Shown one piece after another: positions 19,241 to 28,159 of a DNA stretch of 64,000 nucleotides; the first letter of the stretch is position 1; each line of letters begins with the position of its first letter. Location of the stretch: the NCBI RefSeq assembly GCF_004916975.1, contig NZ_STGQ01000001.1, positions 2,157,939 through 2,221,938 of the forward strand, read 5' to 3'. Source of the DNA: Paenibacillus dokdonensis. Its GTDB lineage: Bacteria; Bacillota; Bacilli; Paenibacillales; Paenibacillaceae. The position numbers and the translations under genes were made by a program. Under the pieces are notes generated by a model. The model saw only the letters and a list, made by a program, of their open reading frames with translations, made no database searches and had not been told where the DNA came from.

Positions 19241-20641
19241 ATGCGATTTTGGCAGAAAACACTACTGGTCGTGCTTCTCTTGTTCATTCTTACCCTTGAT
19301 GTAAGCGTAATGATGATCATGAAAAAAAGTTGGCAGCTTAATATGGAAAGAGAGATTCAAAGGGCATCCAGTGAGCAGGCATTAATTGCCAACAACATCT
19401 ATGAAAATTTGAATTCTATCAAATCCCGGGGAATGTCTATCAATGATACCGTATTATTGGATGTTGCACGCTCTTATGCTGATTATTATCGGCAGCAGGG
19501 AATCGCTTTACAACTATGGGATCAGGGGCAGTTAGTATATAGTGACGAGTCTGATACAAAGGACATGCCCGTAATACGAAATGAACAAGCAGATAATGAA
19601 ACGGTACACGAAGTTATCATTACCAAAGAGCTGCCAACTCCTTACAATCACCTCTTCCTGACATACCGGCGGGATATCGAGGAGCTGTATGCCAAACAAG
19701 CCGAATTGAATCGTTATTTTGTTTATATCAATTTTATCGCAAGTCCAATTCTTATTATTTTGCTGTATATCCTGATCCGACAGTTAACGAAACCTTTGCG
19801 GTTATTATCCAATACGACCAAAAATATCGCAGGAGGAAATTATGGTGAACGGGTAACTTTAAAGAACAACGATGAATTTGGTGAATTGGCGCAAAATTAT
19901 AACCGTATGGCCGAAGCAGTGGAATGTCATGTAACCGAGCTTTCTGCTATGGCTGAAGCAAAGCAAAGAATTGTCGATAACCTGGCTCACGAATTGAGAA
20001 CCCCTCTGACAAGTATGCAGGGTTTCGCCCAATATTTGAATTCCGCAAACATCGGCGAAGAAGAACGAATGACGGCTAGCGGTTATATCTGGAGCGAAAC
20101 ATTGCGATTGAAAAATCTGGTCTTTAAGCTGCTGGATCTCTCCATCCTAAGTCACCAGCCGGTAGAACGTACATCGGTGTCGGTTGTTGATTTGTTTGAA
20201 TCTGTCTGGCGAACGGAACACAATAATTTGGAGATGGCCGGTATTAAACTTGTCCTCCAGGCTGAAATTGACAGCGTATGGGGAGATCGTGATCTACTAG
20301 CATCTTTTCTGATCAATTGCATTGAAAATTCAATTCACGCTTCATCCGAAGGTTCCGAAATCAGGTTTCTCGCTTATGAACAGAATTCCACGGCTGTACT
20401 GGAGGTGCGCGATTTTGGGAGAGGTATGAGCGCCAAGCAGGTGGAACTTGCGTTTGAGCCATTCTATCGAGTGGACAACGCCCGGTCGAGAGTACATGGT
20501 GGAGCAGGACTTGGTTTATCTTTATGCCGTCAAATTGCGGAAGAACATCAGGCGACGCTGTTTCTCGAATCCGAGGAGCATATCGGCACAACCATCCGAA
20601 TTAACTTACAACTTCATAACAACAACCTTCTAACTCGATAA
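19241..20641 (+). CDS. Sensor histidine kinase
   Basis: The 466-residue kinase has two membrane helices (about 7-28 and 160-182) around an extracytoplasmic sensor, then HAMP, the HisKA box VDNLAHELRTPLTS (H250), and a complete HATPase (N box NCIENSIHAS, G1 DFGRGM, G2 GGAGLGLSL). It partners the regulator at 18578. The next gene encodes an exported protein and may be the pathway's output or an accessory sensor. Confidence 0.92.
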   Translation: MRFWQKTLLVVLLLFILTLDVSVMMIMKKSWQLNMEREIQRASSEQALIANNIYENLNSIKSRGMSINDTVLLDVARSYADYYRQQGIALQLWDQGQLVYSDESDTKDMPVIRNEQADNETVHEVIITKELPTPYNHLFLTYRRDIEELYAKQAELNRYFVYINFIASPILIILLYILIRQLTKPLRLLSNTTKNIAGGNYGERVTLKNNDEFGELAQNYNRMAEAVECHVTELSAMAEAKQRIVDNLAHELRTPLTSMQGFAQYLNSANIGEEERMTASGYIWSETLRLKNLVFKLLDLSILSHQPVERTSVSVVDLFESVWRTEHNNLEMAGIKLVLQAEIDSVWGDRDLLASFLINCIENSIHASSEGSEIRFLAYEQNSTAVLEVRDFGRGMSAKQVELAFEPFYRVDNARSRVHGGAGLGLSLCRQIAEEHQATLFLESEEHIGTTIRINLQLHNNNLLTR

Positions 20642-20702
20642 CATTTTTAAATTAAGGTATGCATAGGCGGCCAAGCCTACTAAAAAAGTGGAGGTTATAA
20701 CT

Positions 20703-21791
20703 GTGAACAACAAGAATGTCCTGGCGGCTCTCGCGATAATCACCATTTCTGGTGGATTGCTTGCAGTCAGCACGTTTGCGGTCCTGCATTTTGTTCCTAC
20801 GCCTGTACCTGAACTGTATGGGGAATCCAAGCGGCAAGGGATACCTGCAATGACTTTAGCAAACAGCAAGATACCGATTTTAAAGGTAGAAGCGACAGTT
20901 CCGGTAACGACGGTTAGGGAATATCTGGAACAAACGATGACGGACGAGGATATTCAACAAATCTATCATTATTTTGACAACATCAAGGTTGAAGCGGAAG
21001 CAAGTAACCGTAAAATGACCGATCAGGAGGCTAAAAGACTGAAGGTATTGAAGGAACAATATTTTTATGAAGGTATTCGTCCTCAAAAACCTTTGCCCCT
21101 TAAAGAGGGAAACTATAGTTTCTATTTAGACTTGAGTAAAGCAGCTTATGTATATCCCGAGCGGCTTCTGACAGATGAGGAATTATTGCAGTATATTGAT
21201 TGGTACTCCCGAGTGGATTTTGCTTTGAATAAACGGATCGTCAAGCCCCAGCCGGATACGAAAGATATAAGTGAAGCAGAGGCGTTGGCAAAAGCTCATG
21301 ACAGTGTAACTCGTCTGTTTGATGTCGATGTCTCCAAACTAAAAATAATCACATCATATAATAAATTTGGCCCTGGGCAAATTGGAGAATGGTTTGTTCA
21401 TTTTCAGCCTTACAATGCGGAGAGACTGCAAGCAAATGGAGAAACTTATTTTATGTATGATGTATTCATAGATTCCTTGACCGGGAATGTGTTCGATACC
21501 ACTCTTTTCAATTCTAACTATAAGAGAACGCCCATCACAGCGGCTATGAAAGAGCAGATCAATCAGGATCACAGCTGGATTGATGCGTCTAAAACCATAG
21601 TAAGAGAGAAACAGGGTGAAACTCGTGTGATCACAAAGACGTCATTCATTGAGGATGTCAAATATGATCAACGTGGTGTTGTAGCCATATCTATCAACTT
21701 AGAAGACGGTAACTCATATATAGCAGAATTGCGATATCCCGAAAAAACGTTACGATGTCTTATATATGAACCAGCTCCAAAGAAGATATAG
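20703..21791 (+). CDS. Membrane-anchored protein of unknown function, linked to a two-component system
   Basis: The 362-residue protein has an N-terminal hydrophobic helix (about 7-30) with no lipobox, and a large exported region. I do not recognise the family. Segments such as SEAEALAKAHDSVTRLFDVD look like PepSY/YcdB-type repeats. GTG 20703 is preferred over the GTG at 20688, because the latter overlaps the GGAGG ribosome binding site. It lies 61 bp after the kinase and is probably part of the same transcript. Confidence 0.6.
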   Translation: MNNKNVLAALAIITISGGLLAVSTFAVLHFVPTPVPELYGESKRQGIPAMTLANSKIPILKVEATVPVTTVREYLEQTMTDEDIQQIYHYFDNIKVEAEASNRKMTDQEAKRLKVLKEQYFYEGIRPQKPLPLKEGNYSFYLDLSKAAYVYPERLLTDEELLQYIDWYSRVDFALNKRIVKPQPDTKDISEAEALAKAHDSVTRLFDVDVSKLKIITSYNKFGPGQIGEWFVHFQPYNAERLQANGETYFMYDVFIDSLTGNVFDTTLFNSNYKRTPITAAMKEQINQDHSWIDASKTIVREKQGETRVITKTSFIEDVKYDQRGVVAISINLEDGNSYIAELRYPEKTLRCLIYEPAPKKI

Positions 21792-21897
21792 TCATAGGAT
21801 ATGTTTTATATAAAACAGAAAAATATTGCATGTGATAACATAGAACTCTTTCAGAATTGGTTTGTCTAATTAAATCATCTACAATGCATCACCAGAC

Positions 21898-21931
21898 AAA
21901 AATCCCATTTCTATATTGAAGTGGGATTTTT
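21898..21931. terminator. Terminator before the amidase gene
   Basis: A 14-bp stem, one G-U pair, spanning 21898-21911 and 21918-21931 with loop TATATT; A5 and T5 outer ends make it bidirectional. Confidence 0.85.
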
Positions 21932-21979
21932 GCGTCCATAAAGCTAGCATTAATGCTCAAGAAATCATAATAGAGGTGC

Positions 21980-23404
21980 ATGATGAAAAAAGTCATTCTT
22001 TTAATGTTTTTATCCCTATTCTTTCTTATCGTTTTACCAGATCAAAGCCAGGCGGCAGCTAACCAATCTAAGATCATTTTAGACGATCAGGAAGTGATTT
22101 TGCCTTCTGATGTCCAGATCACAGTAATTAATCAGCATGTTATGATCCCAATTCGTGTTGTGACTGAGAATCTAAAGTTCAGAGTGGATTGGGATCAAAA
22201 ATCGCATTCTGTAAAAATCCAGCAAAATTCAAATATAATTTCTTTACACGTTGACCAAAGAGAAGCAAAGGTAGCAGAGAAAACCGTAATACTGGATATA
22301 GCTCCTCAAATTCTGAATAAAAGTGTAGTCGTTCCTATACGCTTCGTAAGTGAAGAGATGGGACTCGCTGTGACTTGGGACAATAAGGATAAAATAGTAT
22401 ATCTGACAAGTAATAACAATCATTCTGCTCCAACTGAAGATTCTACTCCCCATTCAGAAAACAATGAAAAAGTATCGTTAAAACATCTCAACGAAATTAA
22501 TTTTTTGAATAACCAACTCGTTGTAAGATTGGATGGTAAAGTTACCCCAATCATTTCACATTTAAAAGATCCTCAGCGAATAGTTGTTGATTTACCTGAT
22601 ACAACGTTTGGTGATTTATCTCAACGATTAGATTCGGGATCTGTGGGCAAATTGGATCTTCAAGGTCAACCCAATGTATCGGAAGTTAGATATTCGTTAT
22701 TTAATCGTGATCCAGATCAAGTCAGAATCGTGATTGAATTAAAACAAGCTAGTGGTATCGAGGTTAATCATGAATTTATCGGTGATCAACTGGTTATTGA
22801 TTTAAACGATACCAGTGATTTCGAATCTCCTATTCAAGCGCCATCAGCAGGTGAGCAGGGCAGAAAGATTGTAGTGATCGATCCTGGCCATGGAGGAAAT
22901 GATCCGGGGACGACAAGTATTTCAAATAAACATGAGAAAGATTTTAATCTTGCTTTATCTCTAAAAGTCCAAGAACTCCTGTTGAAGGAACCTGAAATCG
23001 AAGTATTGATGACCCGCGACAGTGACGTGTACCCCACCCGAACGGAACGTGTGTTGTTCGCCAATAAATTAAATGCGGACGTATTTGTATCTATACATGG
23101 AAACAGTGTTCTCGAGTCACCTCAAGCCAATGGTACAGAGACTCATTATTATCAGCGAAGCAGCAGTAGGGAGCTGGCTAATGCTATTCACAAGCGATTA
23201 ATTAAAGCAATGGGTCTGAGAGACCGCGGTATAAAAGATAGCAGTTTTCAAGTCATTAGAGAAACAAAGATGGCTGCTGTCCTATTAGAAGCTGGGTTCC
23301 TGAGCAATATCTCTGATGAAAAAGCGATGCTATCCAATTCTGTTCAATACCAAGCTGCTCAAGCTATTGTCGATGGAATAAAAGAATATCTGAGCATCAG
23401 GTAA
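21980..23404 (+). CDS. N-acetylmuramoyl-L-alanine amidase, AmiC type, with a stalk domain
   Basis: The 474-residue exported enzyme has a signal peptide (about 1-26), a copper-amine-oxidase-N-like stalk domain (about 30-140, two repeats with IPIRVVTENLKFRVDWD and VPIRFVSEEMGLAVTWD), an AMIN domain (about 165-275), and a C-terminal Amidase_3 domain. Zinc ligands are H304 (DPGHGG), E319 and H373 (SIHGN), and catalytic E437 lies in LLEAGF. It cleaves the peptide stem from muramic acid in peptidoglycan. This layout is usual in Paenibacillus. AGAGGTG precedes the start. It forms its own transcription unit. Confidence 0.93.
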   Translation: MMKKVILLMFLSLFFLIVLPDQSQAAANQSKIILDDQEVILPSDVQITVINQHVMIPIRVVTENLKFRVDWDQKSHSVKIQQNSNIISLHVDQREAKVAEKTVILDIAPQILNKSVVVPIRFVSEEMGLAVTWDNKDKIVYLTSNNNHSAPTEDSTPHSENNEKVSLKHLNEINFLNNQLVVRLDGKVTPIISHLKDPQRIVVDLPDTTFGDLSQRLDSGSVGKLDLQGQPNVSEVRYSLFNRDPDQVRIVIELKQASGIEVNHEFIGDQLVIDLNDTSDFESPIQAPSAGEQGRKIVVIDPGHGGNDPGTTSISNKHEKDFNLALSLKVQELLLKEPEIEVLMTRDSDVYPTRTERVLFANKLNADVFVSIHGNSVLESPQANGTETHYYQRSSSRELANAIHKRLIKAMGLRDRGIKDSSFQVIRETKMAAVLLEAGFLSNISDEKAMLSNSVQYQAAQAIVDGIKEYLSIR

Positions 23405-23498
23405 GTCATACAGGAATATGCAAACTGGCAATGTTATTTTTTTTTTTTGATTTACCAATGAGGTTTCACACATCGGCATCGAGCCCATATAGAGCAAA

Positions 23499-23527
23499 TT
23501 GCACCCTTTGGGATTTCCTGCTATACT
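23499..23527 (+). promoter_or_regulatory. Sigma-A promoter of the FusB-like gene
   Basis: TTGCAC (23499-23504) and TATACT (23522-23527) are separated by exactly 17 bp. The start of transcription would be near 23534, leaving an untranslated leader of about 200 nt. Confidence 0.7.
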
Positions 23528-23560
23528 TTTCGCATGTATATATGATTGGGGGTTTTACTG

Positions 23561-23611
23561 TTGGCAACGCTGAATTGCTCATTTGCTAGGAAGTCCTCAT
23601 GCAAAGCCTAA
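23561..23611 (+). CDS. 16-residue leader peptide upstream of the FusB-like gene
   Basis: A TTG start 8 nt after GGGGG (23548-23552) opens a 16-codon frame, MATLNCSFARKSSCKA, ending at TAA 23609-23611. Its last codons lie in the 5' arm of the alternative hairpins downstream. Leader peptides of this size before antibiotic-resistance genes act as stalling sensors of ribosome-targeting drugs. The frame and site are seen; the role is inferred. Confidence 0.55.
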   Translation: MATLNCSFARKSSCKA

Positions 23612-23726
23612 TCTAGGGCGATACTTTGCGTGGGGTGCGATAGAATGAATTCGATCGCCCAAACTTACTTTATCGTTTCTAATAACGGGCTTTGCACCTT
23701 ATGATTTTTTTATTAAAAATAAGGGG
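23598..23726 (+). promoter_or_regulatory. Alternative-hairpin attenuator before the FusB-like gene
   Basis: Arm A (23598-23606, CATGCAAAG) can pair over 9 bp with B (23624-23632, CTTTGCGTG). Alternatively A extended (23600-23609) pairs with D (23687-23696, GGGCTTTGCA) around an inner GGGCGAT/ATCGCCC stem (23616-23622 with 23654-23660). The two folds exclude each other. A third hairpin pairs CCTTAT (23697-23702) with ATAAGG (23719-23724), covering the gene's ribosome binding site. A sits inside the leader-peptide frame, so ribosome position could choose the fold. Confidence 0.6.
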
Positions 23727-23736
23727 CTGAAGAGCT

Positions 23737-24384
23737 ATGAGTACACCATTTATTAGAAACCATCAATATAACATTATTAAGAAGCAAGCGGAATTTCTTC
23801 AGAAAACGCTGCGTACCGTCGCGGATCGGAGAGTCTTGGAGACTGTAAGATATCGTGCAGCTACGAATATTATTGAAGCATTTCCCGGTCTGACAAAGGA
23901 TCAGCAGCGAATGCTGGAGCAGATATCGACCTTCGAGACGGCATTTGATTTCCAGAGATATCTTAGCGCATTGGAACCATATCTGGAGCCATATCCACCG
24001 ATTACGCTGAAGCAGATTCAGAAGCTATTCCCTAAAAATAAAAAGTTGAAAATACCTGATCTAGGATCCATTGACTTTCGATATGTGACGTATCTGAGCT
24101 GGGTAGATATTGCCACAAACAAATTATTCATTGTCTATCCGTTCGAAGGACAGTTTATCGGCATCGAGGGAAGGATAACGCCGACACACAAGAAAGGTTA
24201 CTGCCTGTTCTGTAATCGTCATCAAGAGCTTGCTTTCCTCGCGGTGAAGACTAAGCCTGCGAACGCTTTACCGGATCATTATTCTTCCATTGGACAATAC
24301 GTTTGTATCGAGAACCAAGGATGTAATCAGAGTATTACCGATACAGCTTCACTGGAGAAGTTCATTCTCTCTGTTCGTAAATAA
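23737..24384 (+). CDS. FusB-like elongation factor G-binding protein
   Basis: The 215-residue protein has the two-domain layout of the FusB/FarA family: an N-terminal helical bundle (about 1-130) and a C-terminal treble-clef zinc domain with Cys4 ligands (CLFCNRHQE and CIENQGC, about residues 150-195). These proteins bind EF-G and free it from fusidic-acid-stalled ribosomes; chromosomal versions in Firmicutes may aid ribosome rescue more widely. AAGGGG precedes ATG 23737. A leader peptide and hairpins upstream suggest attenuation, as reported for fusB. Confidence 0.85.
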   Translation: MSTPFIRNHQYNIIKKQAEFLQKTLRTVADRRVLETVRYRAATNIIEAFPGLTKDQQRMLEQISTFETAFDFQRYLSALEPYLEPYPPITLKQIQKLFPKNKKLKIPDLGSIDFRYVTYLSWVDIATNKLFIVYPFEGQFIGIEGRITPTHKKGYCLFCNRHQELAFLAVKTKPANALPDHYSSIGQYVCIENQGCNQSITDTASLEKFILSVRK

Positions 24385-24392
24385 CACTAAAT

Positions 24393-24423
24393 AAAAATGG
24401 CTGCCCTTATGGCAGCCATTTTT
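24393..24423 (+). terminator. Terminator after the FusB-like gene
   Basis: A perfect 13-bp stem (24393-24405 with 24411-24423), loop CTTAT, with terminal T5 continuing into the A/T-rich flank. Confidence 0.9.
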
Positions 24424-24512
24424 ATTCTATAATCCGTTCGAAAGTTGAACATTATAGGAATGCTTTAATAAATAGTGGTGAAAATTCACATAAGTTGTAG
24501 GTGAAAGATATC

Positions 24513-24850
24513 GTGAAAAGATATTATTGGGCGGGAATTATTTGTTTAATGCGTCTAGCCCTGCTTCAAAGGATATGGAAGTTCAGATGATGAAGATAAA
24601 CAAACGACATGATATTGCAGAAGTGTTAAACCATTTAAACAAAATTAAACCAAACGATAGTGCAAAGCCATTAGACGGAAATTATACAATTATATTACAT
24701 AAAACAGATGGTTCAAAAATAATGTTTGTCTATGTGGATGGGGTAGTGAAAACATCAAACGGATTTAAGGGCAAGGTGAAAAGTGACAACATTATTAACA
24801 GGGGTATGGTCAGAACTCAACTATCCTGTGCAAAATATGACTGGAAATGA
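24513..24850 (+). pseudogene. Small exported protein gene, probably frameshifted
   Basis: GTG 24513, 9 nt after TAGGTG, begins MKRYYWAGIICLMRLALL, a signal-peptide-like segment. That frame closes quickly, while a second frame continues from about 24560 as ASKDMEVQMMKINKRHDIAEVLNHL... to TGA 24850. Joining both gives a typical small exported or lipoprotein, so a frameshift near 24545-24565 is likely. Alternatively the second frame starts at ATG 24587 as a cytoplasmic protein of about 87 residues. The domain is not recognised. Confidence 0.45.
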
Positions 24851-24918
24851 ACTCCCATCTTTAGAGTACTTGGGTTGAAGTGTCAAAAGAAGACTTGAAC
24901 TCTAAATTATTTAGATGA

Positions 24919-24956
24919 AATCCACACCTGATGCTTCCCAGGTGTGGATTATTTTT
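24919..24956. terminator. Terminator between the small exported gene and a minus-strand relic
   Basis: A perfect 12-bp stem (24919-24930 with 24939-24950) with an 8-nt loop, then ATTTTT. Confidence 0.8.
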
Positions 24957-25008
24957 GCGATATAGATGTATGTACCAAACACATCCCGTATAGTGCAATC
25001 AATCCTCA

Positions 25009-25254
25009 TCAAATCCGTGAAAGAAGGTTGGGAAGCAGGTCTAACAGTTTTTCTCGGGTGCGTGCGTCCCCGTGATTCCATTCTTCTGCTTCCATGACAT
25101 ACATATAACCGCCCCGAACGGCAGGAAGGCTGCTCCATAATGAGGACTTTAGCATGGATGCAGCGGCATGCCTGGAAACAGGCTCCTCCCATAACGACCG
25201 TTTTAAAGAGAAAAATAGGGCTTTTGGAGTATCAGGAGGAGTGAAGAGAACGGT
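25009..25254 (-). pseudogene. C-terminal relic of a siderophore-binding-type protein or domain
   Basis: An 81-codon open stretch on the minus strand, without any start signal, reads TVLFTPPDTPKALFFSLKRS..., then SSLWSSLPAVRGGYMYVM, WNHGDARTREKLLDLLPNLL and stop. LW-SLPAV-GGYMYV is the C-terminal signature of periplasmic-binding (Fe3+-siderophore) domains, as in LWKGLPAVKAGHVFQL of the intact lipoprotein at 25424. A stop lies directly upstream in the frame, so only the tail remains of a larger gene, perhaps an AraC/binding-domain fusion. Confidence 0.55.
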
Positions 25255-25351
25255 TCAGAAAGGTGAGCAATTGATATAGCGAAACTATTCGGAGAAATAA
25301 TTGCATTTTTACCTGAAAAATTATCAAAAGACAGGGGTATACAAAAAAGAA

Positions 25352-25399
25352 TTGTATGTATGTCAATCTCATGCTATATTGATAATGATTCTCATTATC
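25352..25399 (+). promoter_or_regulatory. Fur-controlled promoter of the first siderophore-binding protein
   Basis: TTGTAT (25352-25357) and TATATT (25375-25380) are 17 bp apart. Directly after lies GATAATGATTCTCATTATC (25381-25399), an almost perfect 19-bp Fur box over the transcription start. Iron-loaded Fur would repress the locus. Confidence 0.88.
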
Positions 25400-25423
25400 A
25401 ATATATTTAGAGGTGGATATATT

Positions 25424-26431
25424 TTGTCTAAATCACTGAGGCTTCATTTTTTACTGGCTTTTATTTTAGGATTAGCAATGCTTCTAGGAGCTTGCGGGAA
25501 ACTAGATAGTAATACGAATTCCTCAAGATCGGAAGTGAAATCCGATGCTTCTGCTGCAATCTCAGAAACGTCTTCATCTGTCAAATCTGAATCCACTGAG
25601 ACTGTGATATTCCATGCAGGAAACGGAGATATAAAAGTTCCTAAACGTCCGCAGCGCATCGTCGATTTGACGGATTTCTATACCGGCAATTTCCTGGCCA
25701 TTGGGGTAAAACCCGTTGCCGTAGCTGCTGGAGCCATGGAGAGTCCATATTTAAAAGGCAAACTGGACGGGGTAGAGAATATAGGCAGTGAACCTTCACC
25801 AGAAAAGATCCTTGAGCTTAATCCCGATTTGATTATTACGTTCACAGGTATGGAAGGAATCGATAAGCTGGAACAAATCGCTCCAGTCGTAGCGTTCGAT
25901 TACGGAAAGAAGAATTTTAAGGACCTGATGATTGATTTCGGCAAACTGACCGGGAAAGAGAACGAGGCAAAAGAATGGGTTAACCAATGGAATCAAAAAA
26001 TTAGTGATTTAAAGCCAAAGGTACAAGCTGCTGTAGGAAACAAGACGGTATCGATCCTCAATCCTTACGCCAAAGGGTTATTCGTATTTGGCCATAACTA
26101 TGGACGGGGTGGCGAAATCATATATAACGAATTCGAATTAAAGGCACCACCTGAAGTACAAAAATCAGTCATTGATAGCGGAATAGGATGGGCTACTATT
26201 TCTCTTGAGAAGCTTTCGGAATTTTCAGGCGACATTATCTTCACTTGCCCATGGACAGGGGATACGAGCGATCCCAAGATCGTTTATGACAGTGTGCTTT
26301 GGAAGGGGCTTCCTGCTGTGAAAGCGGGGCATGTATTTCAGCTGAATCCCAAAGGCGATACATATAACGATGCGATATATTTGGAAGCGCAGTTGGATTT
26401 CATCACAAATTCCCTGCTATCGGTTAAATAG
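25424..26431 (+). CDS. Iron-siderophore ABC transporter substrate-binding lipoprotein
   Basis: The 335-residue lipoprotein starts at TTG 25424 (MSKSLRLHFLL) after AGAGGTGG; the longer upstream frame would run through the Fur box. It has a lipobox (MLLGAC), a Ser-rich linker and a class III (FepB/FeuA-type) binding fold: PQRIVDLTDFYTGNFLAIGVKPV, PSPEKILELNPDLIIT, and LWKGLPAVKAGHVFQL at the C-terminus. It captures a ferric siderophore and delivers it to FecCD permeases such as those at 29334 and 30398. Confidence 0.9.
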   Translation: MSKSLRLHFLLAFILGLAMLLGACGKLDSNTNSSRSEVKSDASAAISETSSSVKSESTETVIFHAGNGDIKVPKRPQRIVDLTDFYTGNFLAIGVKPVAVAAGAMESPYLKGKLDGVENIGSEPSPEKILELNPDLIITFTGMEGIDKLEQIAPVVAFDYGKKNFKDLMIDFGKLTGKENEAKEWVNQWNQKISDLKPKVQAAVGNKTVSILNPYAKGLFVFGHNYGRGGEIIYNEFELKAPPEVQKSVIDSGIGWATISLEKLSEFSGDIIFTCPWTGDTSDPKIVYDSVLWKGLPAVKAGHVFQLNPKGDTYNDAIYLEAQLDFITNSLLSVK

Positions 26432-26436
26432 AGTCT

Positions 26437-28056
26437 ATGACCGATTCTATACATTACACGTACGGATCATCGGATATGGAATGGCTTCTTCATGCGCGGT
26501 TTAGACTGACAGAAGCTGTGGTGATGATGCATGAACACATGGCTGGTTATCATTTATTATTCAGTGAAAGCCCTAGTTATATTCTGATTGCTTCGGCCAA
26601 CCGTCATGGGAGCATCGTGATAGATGGTATTTTGAGCGCCTTGACACCAGAGAAGGTGAATATAGTTCATCCCGGTCAGCGGGTCGAAATCAATTGCCCA
26701 TCCATAGGGGAGCAGACGTTGTACATGCTCTGTTTTGAAATTACGGTGTCTGAAGAGGTCAATGCTGATCCGGATATTTCCAGGCTTACTATGGAGTTAG
26801 GCGTCGTATCGTCAGCTGAAAATTTGTTGTACCTATGCAAAAAAGTTGCAGAACATTGGCATACGAACGATATTGTGGACCGGTTTGCCAGCCAGGCCGG
26901 ATTTCAGGATCTGCTGCATTTATTATTGAAGAGACAAGGACAACACGCAGATGCTCTTGATCAGGTCCGTCAATATATAAAACGACATTATCCGAGTGCA
27001 CTTACAGTCGATGACTTAGCAAGAATGGCCGGAATGAGCCGGTATTATTTCATGAGATCTTTTAAAGAAAAGTATGACCAAAGCGCGATGGATTACCTCA
27101 CGGAGATCCGCATGAACCATGCCAAGCAATTTATGGAGGAAGATGGCTCAACGCTCCGAGAGATTGCGGAAAAAATAGGCTATAAAGATCCGCAATACTT
27201 CAGCAGCCAGTTCAATAAACATACCGGAATTTCGCCCAGCATGTATATCGCGAACCGGAAAAACAAAATTGCTGCGTACAGTTGGCCCAACATTGGTCAT
27301 TTATTGACGCTCCAAATCATTCCTTATGCGGCCCCGATTGATCAATTTTGGTCCGATGAATACCGCAGGAAATACCGCTTCGATGTAAAGGTGCCATTAA
27401 GCCATGACTATGATTTCAACCGGGAAGCTTTATGGCGTGCCAGGCCGGACATGATCATTGCTTTGGAAGAAATGATACCGGATGAGGAGAAAGAGAAGCT
27501 GCGCCAGATTGCACCCGTTTTGTTCCTGCCTTGGCATGGGGAAAACTGGAGGGTTCATTTGCAAATGACGGCGAGGTTCCTGGACAGGGAAATAGAAGGA
27601 GAAAAATGGCTGGCTCGTTATGAGAAAAAAGTTGAAAATGTACGAAAGCTGGTGCCGCATTCGTTCAAGCATGGTTCCTTGCTCATACTGAATTTTAGCT
27701 CTATTGGAATAAAGATTTGGGGAAGGAGGGCAGGGACCGTTCTATATGACGATCTGCAGATTGCTAGCGGCGAAGGTGTTGAACAGATTGAATATACTGA
27801 ATTCGTAACTGCCGAGCAGTTGGAGACTTTCGATGCGGATGTTCTGTTGATTCACGTGATGAAAGACCATCAGTCCCAGACGTTATGGCTGCAGCTTCAG
27901 GAGTCTGAAACTTGGACGAAGCTGAAGGCTGTCCGAAATCAACAAATCTATCATACTTCGAGTCCGGCATGGATCTCAGAACCGATTTTGGAATACACAG
28001 CGAATCGTCACGAATATCTGCTGCAAGAGCTGTACCAGTTATTTAGTGCTTTATAA
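26437..28056 (+). CDS. AraC-family regulator with C-terminal siderophore-binding domain (Btr-like)
   Basis: The 539-residue protein has an N-terminal sensor-like region (about 1-170), a double-HTH AraC domain (about 175-275, LTVDDLARMAGMSRYYFMRSF and LREIAEKIGYKDPQYFSSQF), and a cytoplasmic class III binding-protein domain (about 285-535). It resembles Btr of Bacillus, which binds siderophore and activates the feu uptake genes. It starts 5 bp after the lipoprotein stop with only a weak ribosome binding site, so translation is probably coupled. Confidence 0.88.
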   Translation: MTDSIHYTYGSSDMEWLLHARFRLTEAVVMMHEHMAGYHLLFSESPSYILIASANRHGSIVIDGILSALTPEKVNIVHPGQRVEINCPSIGEQTLYMLCFEITVSEEVNADPDISRLTMELGVVSSAENLLYLCKKVAEHWHTNDIVDRFASQAGFQDLLHLLLKRQGQHADALDQVRQYIKRHYPSALTVDDLARMAGMSRYYFMRSFKEKYDQSAMDYLTEIRMNHAKQFMEEDGSTLREIAEKIGYKDPQYFSSQFNKHTGISPSMYIANRKNKIAAYSWPNIGHLLTLQIIPYAAPIDQFWSDEYRRKYRFDVKVPLSHDYDFNREALWRARPDMIIALEEMIPDEEKEKLRQIAPVLFLPWHGENWRVHLQMTARFLDREIEGEKWLARYEKKVENVRKLVPHSFKHGSLLILNFSSIGIKIWGRRAGTVLYDDLQIASGEGVEQIEYTEFVTAEQLETFDADVLLIHVMKDHQSQTLWLQLQESETWTKLKAVRNQQIYHTSSPAWISEPILEYTANRHEYLLQELYQLFSAL

Positions 28057-28122
28057 TCATGAAAATTCAGCATTATTTCGTATTCCTATCCTCGCATAGC
28101 GTGATATATAATAATTTCTAGC

Positions 28123-28141
28123 GATAATGATTATCAGTATC
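28123..28141 (+). promoter_or_regulatory. Second Fur box
   Basis: GATAATGATTATCAGTATC differs from the consensus at one position. A TATAAT lies at 28107-28112. It controls the second binding protein and probably the permeases. Confidence 0.82.
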
Positions 28142-28159
28142 AGTTATGGAGGGGAAATG

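Noticed and set aside
24911..25192. 93-codon minus-strand frame (MGGACFQACRC...).
   Set aside because: Cys/Arg-rich shadow of the binding-protein relic, which lies in another frame of the same strand.
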